This document shows positions 22,493 to 27,545 of a stretch of 27,545 nt of DNA, piece by piece (position 1 is the first letter of the stretch; each line of letters starts with the position of its first letter). The position numbers were made by a program, and so were the translations under genes. Origin of the DNA: Oscillospiraceae bacterium (GTDB taxonomy: Bacteria; Bacillota_A; Clostridia; Oscillospirales; Oscillospiraceae); contig JAGBAI010000175.1 of assembly GCA_017939025.1 (NCBI GenBank), positions 1-27,545 on the forward strand, given 5' to 3'. Below the pieces are notes generated by a model, which did not search any database, was not told the origin of the DNA, and saw only the letters and a program-made list of their open reading frames with translations.

Positions 22493-23299
22493 TCAGATAT
22501 GCTTATCCATCCAGGCGATCATATCAGTGATGACCTCGTCCTTGATGTACTCATTGAGGATTTCATGGAAGACGTTGCCGTAGATCTTCAGGGTCTTGTC
22601 GGCAGAGGCGGCGTTCTTGAAGAAGATGACGCTGTCGTCCATGCCAACCAGGCCGTCCTTTTCGCCATGGGTCATGAAAACGGGATAGGCAAAGGTCTTC
22701 ATGCTCTCGGAGAACCATGCCTGGCCCTCCCGCAGGGCGTAAACCAGACCCAGGGTATAGAATTTCTTGTTATAGGGATCCTTCCCGTACCAGTCGGTAA
22801 CCTCCGGCACGGAGCAGACACCGCCGCCCAGCTCATTTGGCAGCTGGATGTTGGGATCCAGTCCGGGAGGCGCGCTGGCAAACAGGCCGATGGTATCGCA
22901 GACGGCGGCACCGGAGGTGACGATACCCCGGAGCTTCTTGCCGGGATACTTGGCACCGTACAGGGAAACGGCGAAGCCGCCCATGGAGTGGCCCAGGAGG
23001 TACACGGGAATATCCGGATTCTCTGCAATGGCCATGTCCACGATCACGTTGGTGTCGTCCAGGATTTCGTGGTAGCTGACATAGTGGGGAACCTCACCCT
23101 GAGAACGGCCATGGCCCCGGTGGTCGAAGCGGTAGGTACCGTAGCCGGCGGCGTGGAGCTTTTCGGCAAAGTAATCGTAGCGGCCCTGGTGCTCGCACAG
23201 GCCGTGGACGATGACCACGATGGCTTTGTTGTCCGGTGCGGTCTCCTTCTTCATGTACAGCTGGGTACCGTCAAAGGATGAAATGATTTTCTCGGTCAT
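22493..23299 (-). CDS. Alpha/beta hydrolase, monoacylglycerol lipase-like
   Basis: A 268-aa serine hydrolase. The oxyanion motif is VHGLCEHQGRY at 31-41; GHSMGG at 103-108 holds the nucleophile S105; the acid is D215 in HGEKDGLV; the base is H245 in FHEILNE. HGLxEHxxRY, GHGxS and FHEILNE are the marks of the monoglyceride lipase / lysophospholipase family. No signal peptide, so it is cytoplasmic. AAGGAGG, 8 nt before ATG, and a near-consensus promoter indicate good expression. The lipid substrate is inferred from family. Confidence 0.9.
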   Translation of the reverse strand: MTEKIISSFDGTQLYMKKETAPDNKAIVVIVHGLCEHQGRYDYFAEKLHAAGYGTYRFDHRGHGRSQGEVPHYVSYHEILDDTNVIVDMAIAENPDIPVYLLGHSMGGFAVSLYGAKYPGKKLRGIVTSGAAVCDTIGLFASAPPGLDPNIQLPNELGGGVCSVPEVTDWYGKDPYNKKFYTLGLVYALREGQAWFSESMKTFAYPVFMTHGEKDGLVGMDDSVIFFKNAASADKTLKIYGNVFHEILNEYIKDEVITDMIAWMDKHI

Positions 23300-23334
23300 A
23301 AACGTGCCCTCCTTAATTTTATTTGGTTACATTC

Positions 23335-23363
23335 ATTGTATCCAAGGGGAATTTGCTTGTCAA
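23335..23363 (-). promoter_or_regulatory. Sigma-A promoter for the alpha/beta hydrolase
   Basis: Minus strand: consensus TTGACA (23358-23363), a 17-bp spacer and TACAAT (23335-23340). Confidence 0.88.
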
Positions 23364-23483
23364 TGAAAAGCAGAGTTAACCGGGAAAAATATCCGAAATA
23401 ACCAGTTTTGGGGTGCTGGATTGTGTAAAATGTCTCAGCCGCGGAGGAAATGGGATTCGGATGAAGTTTTTTGCCCGATTTCA

Positions 23484-23512
23484 TTGTAATATCTCTCTGA
23501 CTGTGCTATCAT
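23484..23512 (+). promoter_or_regulatory. Promoter for the ZIP transporter
   Basis: TTGTAA (23484-23489), a 17-bp spacer and TATCAT (23507-23512), with AGGAG following. No clear Zur or Fur operator is seen. Confidence 0.6.
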
Positions 23513-23549
23513 GATTCTGTAAATGCTGCATAGACAGAGGAGAGAGATT

Positions 23550-24386
23550 ATGGGCATTCTGGAAACATTAATCGTTACCACGGCACTGGCCGGTGTGGGC
23601 GGTACGGGCCTGGGCGGCATAGTGGGTGCCATGCTGCAGAAGGATTCCAAACGGACTGTAAGCCTGCTGCTGAGCTTTGCCGGCGGTGTCATGCTGAGTG
23701 TGGTGTGCTTTGACCTGGTGACGGAAGCCATTGAGACCAATGTGGGCATCTGGACCGTGGTGGGAGCCATTGCCTTTGGTGTTGCCATCACCTATTTACT
23801 GAATTATCTCATTGATCAGAAAACCAATCCGGAGGTTCCCCATATTGATGAGAACCATCCCAAGACGGCGGACGATCTGGATGAGCTGATCCACAGTGAC
23901 CATCTGAACCAGCACTATGCCCGAAAGGACAGCAAGCTGGGCCTGTTTGTGGCAGGTGTCGTTATGGCCTGTGCCATTGCCCTGCACAATGTGCCGGAGG
24001 GTATGACCATCGGTGCTTCCTATGCCAGTAACGATGGTGTCATGGGCAGCGCTGCCCTGGTGCTGGCAGTGCTGATCGGCCTGCACAATATCCCGGAAGG
24101 GATGGCTGTTTCCGTGCCTCTGATCAGCGGCGGAATGGCCAAAAGGAAGGCAGTGCTGATCACCGCCTGCACCGGTATCCCCACCATTTTGGGTGCATTG
24201 CTGGGCTACATGCTGGGCGAACTGGGCCCTATGGGTCTGACACTGAGTTTGGGCTTTGCCAGCGGTGCCATGCTGTATGTGGTGTTCGGTGAGATTTTGC
24301 CCCAGTCTATTTTGATGTACTACAGCAAGCTTCCGGCCTTCTCTGCCATTACAGGAATTCTGGTGGGTTTGCTGATTATTTTCTGA
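23550..24386 (+). CDS. ZIP-family divalent metal transporter
   Basis: A 278-aa membrane protein with eight predicted helices. The twin ZIP metal-site motifs ALHNVPEG and GLHNIPEG lie in helices 4 and 5. The long cytoplasmic loop before them (DENHPKTADDLDELIHSDHLNQH) is His- and Asp-rich, as in metal-sensing loops of this family. Closest in type to the GufA/ZupT branch that takes up zinc and other divalent metals. The frame opens at 23523, but AGGAG 7 nt before ATG 23550 fits the hydrophobic N-terminus MGILETL. The actual metal cannot be read from sequence. Confidence 0.93.
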   Translation: MGILETLIVTTALAGVGGTGLGGIVGAMLQKDSKRTVSLLLSFAGGVMLSVVCFDLVTEAIETNVGIWTVVGAIAFGVAITYLLNYLIDQKTNPEVPHIDENHPKTADDLDELIHSDHLNQHYARKDSKLGLFVAGVVMACAIALHNVPEGMTIGASYASNDGVMGSAALVLAVLIGLHNIPEGMAVSVPLISGGMAKRKAVLITACTGIPTILGALLGYMLGELGPMGLTLSLGFASGAMLYVVFGEILPQSILMYYSKLPAFSAITGILVGLLIIF

Positions 24387-24449
24387 GGTATACTGCTTCC
24401 GGTGGGCAGGATCTCCGGCAGCGATGGATTGGATGAGGATGTATGAGGT

Positions 24450-24556
24450 AAATTGCAGTTTGTTAAGGATAATAGGATCGTAGGGCGGGGATATATCCCC
24501 GCCCTACAGATGCGTTGTTCATCATCGCAACAAAATTCCCCGCCAAACTGCAATTT
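24450..24556. repeat. Short inverted-repeat element with a perfect 28-bp palindrome
   Basis: Perfect 13-bp end repeats AAATTGCAGTTTG (24450-24462) and its complement (24544-24556) enclose GTAGGGCGGGGATA / TATCCCCGCCCTAC (24480-24507). MITE-like in plan, no gene inside. It occupies the gap after the ZIP gene. Confidence 0.65.
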
Positions 24557-24558
24557 TT

Positions 24559-24590
24559 AAGGGAGAGGCATGGGCCTCTCCCTTTGTGTA
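24559..24590 (+). terminator. Hairpin between the ZIP and HAD genes
   Basis: An 11-bp stem AAGGGAGAGGC / GCCTCTCCCTT with a 4-nt loop between convergent genes. The + tail TTGTGTATT is only moderately T-rich, so it is a weak terminator. Confidence 0.6.
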
Positions 24591-24601
24591 TTCCCAGTTC
24601 C

Positions 24602-25279
24602 TTACCTGCCCAGCAGCTCCAGCAGCTGCATCGGATGATCCGCCTGGGAAATCTCCGGACGGATGGCCGCCATGTGGCTGCCGAATTCCTCCCGTCTGTA
24701 CCAGACGGCCTGGATGGGCCTCATTCCGGCAGCCCGGGCAGCCTCCAGCTCCTGCCGTTCCCCATCGCCAACATAGAGGCAGTTTTCCGCCGGAATCCTC
24801 AGCTGTTCCAGACAGTATTGGAAAATGGCAGGGTCGGGCTTGCGTATGCCCACCTCGTAGGACAGGCAGGGCGCATCAAAGTAAGGAAACAGCGGACTTT
24901 CCCGGATAAGTACCGCTTCTTCGGAAAAGCAGTTGCTGATCAGCCCGATTTTGAGATCCCGGTCTTTTAACGCAGACAGCATGGGCAGGATCTCCGGGTG
25001 CAGACGGGAAAAGCAATCTGACTGGATGGACAGGCGCTTTTGCACCACCTGCTGAAACAGTTCCCCGGAAAAAATACCGTGGCTGCGCAGCTGCAATTCG
25101 ATGGCTTCCTCAAATGTCATCTTTCCTGTGGCCCTGGCTTCTTCTGTTGCCCGCCAGCCCGGCAGAAATTCCTCCGGCGTCAGCCCCAGATCACCGGCAA
25201 TTTGCGTTCCATAATACAGGGGACTGGAAAACTGGGTCACCAGCGTCTCGTACATGTCAAAAATAACAGCCTGGATCAT
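24602..25279 (-). CDS. HAD-superfamily hydrolase with a DxY motif
   Basis: A 225-aa HAD protein with a helical cap (about 15-90). Motif I is FDMYETL with nucleophile D8; motif II is S115-N116 in GLISNC; motif III is K147 in RKPDP; motif IV is GDGERQE with D172. The second motif-I position is Tyr (Y10), as in 2-haloacid dehalogenases, not the Asp acid/base of ordinary phosphatases. Many uncharacterised clostridial HADs share this Tyr, so the reaction is open. AAGGAGG is 10 nt before ATG. Confidence 0.88.
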   Translation of the reverse strand: MIQAVIFDMYETLVTQFSSPLYYGTQIAGDLGLTPEEFLPGWRATEEARATGKMTFEEAIELQLRSHGIFSGELFQQVVQKRLSIQSDCFSRLHPEILPMLSALKDRDLKIGLISNCFSEEAVLIRESPLFPYFDAPCLSYEVGIRKPDPAIFQYCLEQLRIPAENCLYVGDGERQELEAARAAGMRPIQAVWYRREEFGSHMAAIRPEISQADHPMQLLELLGR

Positions 25280-25413
25280 GATTATGATACCTCCTTTGCA
25301 GGTCTGATAGGCATTTCAAATGGGACTGTGTGAGATTCCATTTGAAAGACACCGCCATACGGCGATGTGGACGGAATGTTTTTAATTGAATATCAGTTGA
25401 CAAGCGCATTATA
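25280..25413 (-). promoter_or_regulatory. Likely leader and promoter region of the HAD gene
   Basis: A -10-like TATAAT on the minus strand at 25408-25413, with no clear -35, would give a leader of about 120 nt. The leader contains a CGCCGTATGGCG hairpin and a 10-bp TTTCAAATGG/CCATTTGAAA hairpin (about 25314-25347). No known riboswitch class is recognised. Confidence 0.35.
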
Positions 25414-25470
25414 GCATGAATCTTTTCGGAGGAACAGATGAAACAGCGATTTTTGCCAGGTTTCCCGGAC

Positions 25471-25500
25471 ATGGAAAAACTCCCGCCAACCGGCGGGAGT
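25471..25500 (-). terminator. Orphan hairpin with a minus-strand T-run
   Basis: Stem AACTCCCGCC / GGCGGGAGTT followed by TTTTTCC on the minus strand. No minus-strand gene lies upstream; the modular repeat begins directly beside it. Confidence 0.6.
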
Positions 25501-25501
25501 T

Positions 25502-25654
25502 CAGACTGTCAAAAAAGTACAAATTGCAGTGTATCGTACTGTTCACCGTAGGGACCGTCCTCTGGACGGTCCGCCGGAAAAATTGGCCTCGATGGACAAT
25601 TTTTCCGTATCATTCACCACACAAATTCCGAATTTATACTTCTTCGACAGTCTG
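25502..25654 (-). mobile_element. Modular hairpin repeat, copy 2 (complete, 153 bp, MITE-like)
   Basis: Complete copy in inverse orientation to the other two. The ends are terminal inverted repeats of about 24 bp beginning CAGACTGTC(A/G)AA(A/G)AAGTA, matching at 21 of 24 positions. Inside are the A hairpin (GGACCGTCC-TCT-GGACGGTCC) and the C hairpin (25576-25585 with 25597-25606). The stretch from C outward matches copy 3 with about one change in 60 bp. It lacks module B. No transposase in the window. Confidence 0.7.
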
Positions 25655-25655
25655 G

Positions 25656-25676
25656 GGCGGGGATATCATCCCCGCC
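25656..25676. repeat. GC hairpin abutting repeat copy 2
   Basis: Stem GGCGGGGAT / ATCCCCGCC with a 3-nt loop, directly outside the right end of copy 2. It resembles the palindrome at 24480-24507. Confidence 0.6.
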
Positions 25677-25696
25677 GGGCATGCGTAACTTTTCTG

Positions 25697-25725
25697 TTTA
25701 CATTTCGCTGCCTGAAAGATAAAAT
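25697..25725 (+). promoter_or_regulatory. Promoter of the TIGR04076-AKR operon
   Basis: TTTACA (25697-25702), a 17-bp spacer and TAAAAT (25720-25725), between the repeat copy and the gene. Confidence 0.6.
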
Positions 25726-25765
25726 AAAAATGGAAAAAAGGAAATGCGTAATGGAGGTTTCAGTT

Positions 25766-26146
25766 ATGAAGAAAGTCAGAATTACAGCAATCCGCAAGAC
25801 CAGCTATCCCGACCTGATAGCAAAGTATGAAAACCCCATTCAGCACGCCTGTGATGTTCAGGAAGGTCAGGTCTGGATTGCCAATGGATGGTGCAAGCCT
25901 GAGGGCTTCTGTGACAGCGCATGGGACAGCATTTCTGCCTTTGTGATGACCCTGGCCCACGGCGGCGGGGATTTTTACGACGGCTGGATGAAGAATCCCA
26001 AGTCCGCCATGATTTCCTGCAACGACGGCTTCCGGCCGGTAAGCTTTTATCTTGAAGCATTGGATGAGGAGGCATTTCAGTTCTTCAAAGCAGACCATAT
26101 CACCGATCTGCCGGGATATACCTATATTGGAAGTGTGAGCGTATGA
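25766..26146 (+). CDS. TIGR04076-family protein
   Basis: A 126-aa soluble protein. KVRITAIRKTSYPDLIAKYE near the N-terminus, KPEGFCDSAWDSI with C49, the Gly-rich AHGGGDFYDGWM and SCNDGFRPVSF with C85 give the TIGR04076 pattern; other Cys are at 29 and 43. The function is not known; conserved Cys suggest metal or redox chemistry. GGAGG lies 8 nt before ATG 25766; an in-frame ATG 15 nt earlier overlaps that site and is less likely. Its stop overlaps the aldo-keto reductase start (ATGA), so the pair is co-translated. Confidence 0.8.
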   Translation: MKKVRITAIRKTSYPDLIAKYENPIQHACDVQEGQVWIANGWCKPEGFCDSAWDSISAFVMTLAHGGGDFYDGWMKNPKSAMISCNDGFRPVSFYLEALDEEAFQFFKADHITDLPGYTYIGSVSV

Positions 26147-27234
26147 TCAACAAACTGGGCTTTGGCTTCCTGCGTCTGCCGAAACAGGACGGGGAACTGG
26201 ACTGGCAGGCCATCTGTTCCATGACAGACGTATTTCTGGCGGGAGGCGGTGTGTTCTTTGACACCTGCTATACCTATTTGGATGGCCTCAGCGAAGCGGC
26301 CATTCGCAAATGCGTGGTGGAGAGAAAATCCCGGGACAGCTTTCAGCTTTGCGACAAGCTGCCCGGGTACCTGTTCAAAAGCTACGGGGATTGCCGGAAA
26401 TATTTTGACATCGAATTGGAGCGATGCGGCGTGGAATTCTTTGATGTGCTGATGCTCCACTGGCTCAATGATGAAAATTATGCCATAGCAGAAAAATATG
26501 ACGAGTTCCGCTTTCTCCGGGAGAAAAAGGCAGAGGGAAAGGCCAAACGCATCGGTTTTTCCTACCATGGCGATGCGGCATTGCTGGACAGAATTCTGGC
26601 TGCCCACCCGGAGGTGGATGTGGTGCTGATGCAGCTGAATTATCGGGATTGGGAGAGTGAGGGCATCCAGTCCCGGAAGTGCTACGAAACCTGCCTTCGT
26701 CACGGCAAATCCGTGATGGTCATGGAGCCTGTGAAGGGCGGCACACTTTCATCCATTCCGGAAGAAGCGGAAGCAAGGCTTCGGGCAGTCCACCCGGATT
26801 GGACACCTTCTGACTGGGCACTGCGGTTTGTCCAGTCCCTGCCGGGGGTGGAAGTCTGTCTCAGCGGTATGGGAACTGTTGAACAGGTTCAGGCCAATAT
26901 TCAGCCTTTCGATCCCTTAACGGAAGCAGAAGTCCGTCTGCTTGCACAGGTGGCTGAAATCATCCGGGGCAAAACCGCCATTGGCTGTACGGGCTGCGGT
27001 TACTGCGCTGCCCACTGCCCGAAAAAGATCCCGATTCCCCAGTATATCAGGCTCTATAATGAGATCACCCGCTATCCCGGGGATGACTGGAAGATCCTTC
27101 CCACCTATCACCGGATGGGTGCTTCTTCCAACAGGGCATCCGATTGTATCAGCTGTCATTCCTGCGAAAAGCATTGCCCCCAGAAGCTGACAATCGCGGA
27201 GCACATGAAAACCATTGCGCAGAGATTCGAATGA
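26143..27234 (+). CDS. Aldo/keto reductase with C-terminal double 4Fe-4S ferredoxin domain
   Basis: A 363-aa fusion. The TIM-barrel reductase part (1-270) carries D40, Y45, K72 (LCDKLPG) and H106 (MLHWLND), a complete catalytic tetrad. The tail has two cysteine clusters: CTGCGYCAAHCP (C282, C285, C288, C292) and CISCHSCEKHCP (C335, C338, C341, C345), enough for two 4Fe-4S clusters. This layout is a known anaerobe-type AKR subfamily, whose substrates are mostly unknown; electrons may come from ferredoxin as well as NAD(P)H. Coupled to the TIGR04076 gene by a 4-nt overlap. Confidence 0.92.
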   Translation: MINKLGFGFLRLPKQDGELDWQAICSMTDVFLAGGGVFFDTCYTYLDGLSEAAIRKCVVERKSRDSFQLCDKLPGYLFKSYGDCRKYFDIELERCGVEFFDVLMLHWLNDENYAIAEKYDEFRFLREKKAEGKAKRIGFSYHGDAALLDRILAAHPEVDVVLMQLNYRDWESEGIQSRKCYETCLRHGKSVMVMEPVKGGTLSSIPEEAEARLRAVHPDWTPSDWALRFVQSLPGVEVCLSGMGTVEQVQANIQPFDPLTEAEVRLLAQVAEIIRGKTAIGCTGCGYCAAHCPKKIPIPQYIRLYNEITRYPGDDWKILPTYHRMGASSNRASDCISCHSCEKHCPQKLTIAEHMKTIAQRFE

Positions 27235-27355
27235 TACGGATTCCCGATTAAAGACTTTAATTTGATAGAATTGAAACTTTTGATACGAAAAAAGGTGAGT
27301 ATCTCTTTGCAAACTATTCCGGTTTTCCGGTGGATGTTAGGTATGAATTGACGAA
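27235..27355. other. Short spacer after the aldo-keto reductase, no gene
   Basis: AT-rich, with no convincing frame or T-tailed terminator. The next structure is the hairpin at 27356. Confidence 0.5.
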
Positions 27356-27378
27356 CGGGAGAGGCTCTGCCTCTCCCG
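27356..27378. repeat. GC hairpin abutting repeat copy 3
   Basis: Stem CGGGAGAGGC / GCCTCTCCCG, TCT loop, no T-tail. Copy 3 of the modular repeat starts at the very next base. Confidence 0.75.
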
Positions 27379-27545
27379 CAGACTGTCGAAGAAGTATAAA
27401 TTCAGAATTTAGAGGTCCGTTACCGTAGGGACCGTCGTCCTCGACGGTCCGTCCGAAAATCCGACCTCAATGGGCGGATTTTCGGAATTTGTGCGGTGAA
27501 TGATACGGAAAAATTGTCCATCGAGGCCAATTTTTCCGGCGGACC
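27379..27545 (+). mobile_element. Modular hairpin repeat, copy 3 (right end outside window)
   Basis: Begins with the terminal repeat CAGACTGTCGAAGAAGTATA. Then the A hairpin (GGACCGTC/GACGGTCC, about 27429-27450), the B hairpin (27453-27463 with 27475-27485) and the C hairpin (27507-27516 with 27528-27537). It is the fullest copy: it contains the B module that copy 2 lacks. It faces copy 2 across the TIGR04076-AKR operon. Confidence 0.75.

Noticed and set aside
25416..25688. A 90-codon + strand frame
   Set aside because: It consists of the hairpin and the modular repeat; no SD and no protein-like pattern.

Overview
The window reads as chromosomal DNA of a gut-type Clostridia, probably an Oscillospiraceae/Ruminococcaceae-like Bacillota. 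The reasons are GC-rich genes with strong Shine-Dalgarno sites, sigma-A promoters with 17-bp spacers, lipoprotein signals of the MKKILALLLALAMVFSLAACG type, GTG and TTG starts, and GC hairpin repeats of the GTAGGG...CCCTAC kind in the gaps. The taxon is inferred from style, not from a marker gene.

Layout. (1) 214-10014: a nucleoside uptake and salvage locus on the + strand: thymidine kinase, deoC, a four-helix-bundle (S23/IVP-like) gene, deoD, deoB, cdd, then a BMP-type nucleoside ABC importer (lipoprotein, double ATPase, two permeases). Imported nucleosides would be phosphorylated (tdk), deaminated (cdd) or cleaved (deoD), and the pentose phosphate passed through deoB and deoC to glycolysis. 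Four of the gaps in the tdk-to-cdd run hold inverted-repeat elements, one of which carries the four-helix-bundle gene. (2) 10346-12055: an AbgT-family transporter with its own promoter and terminator. (3) 12077-13038, minus: a DUF2284 cysteine-rich protein overlapping a low-molecular-weight phosphotyrosine phosphatase. (4) 13348-19021, minus: the phosphate locus pstS / pstC-smORF-pstA-pstB-phoU-response regulator-sensor kinase. The kinase is a wreck with no catalytic domains. A 37-codon reading frame fits exactly between pstC and pstA. The pstS and pstC promoters share a 34-bp Pho-box-like arrangement.

(5) 19334-24601: an M14 carboxypeptidase; tRNA-Lys and tRNA-Gln (minus); a 66-aa zinc-ribbon-like protein; a CapA-like protein; a monoacylglycerol-lipase-like hydrolase (minus); and a ZIP metal transporter. 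(6) 24602-27545: a HAD hydrolase (minus), then a TIGR04076 / ferredoxin-type aldo-keto reductase pair lying between two inverted copies of a modular repeat. A third copy of this repeat opens the window.

The least ordinary content is the heptamer-repeat inverted elements in the deo operon, the modular hairpin repeat whose stems covary between copies, the pst small gene, and the doubly deleted phosphate sensor.
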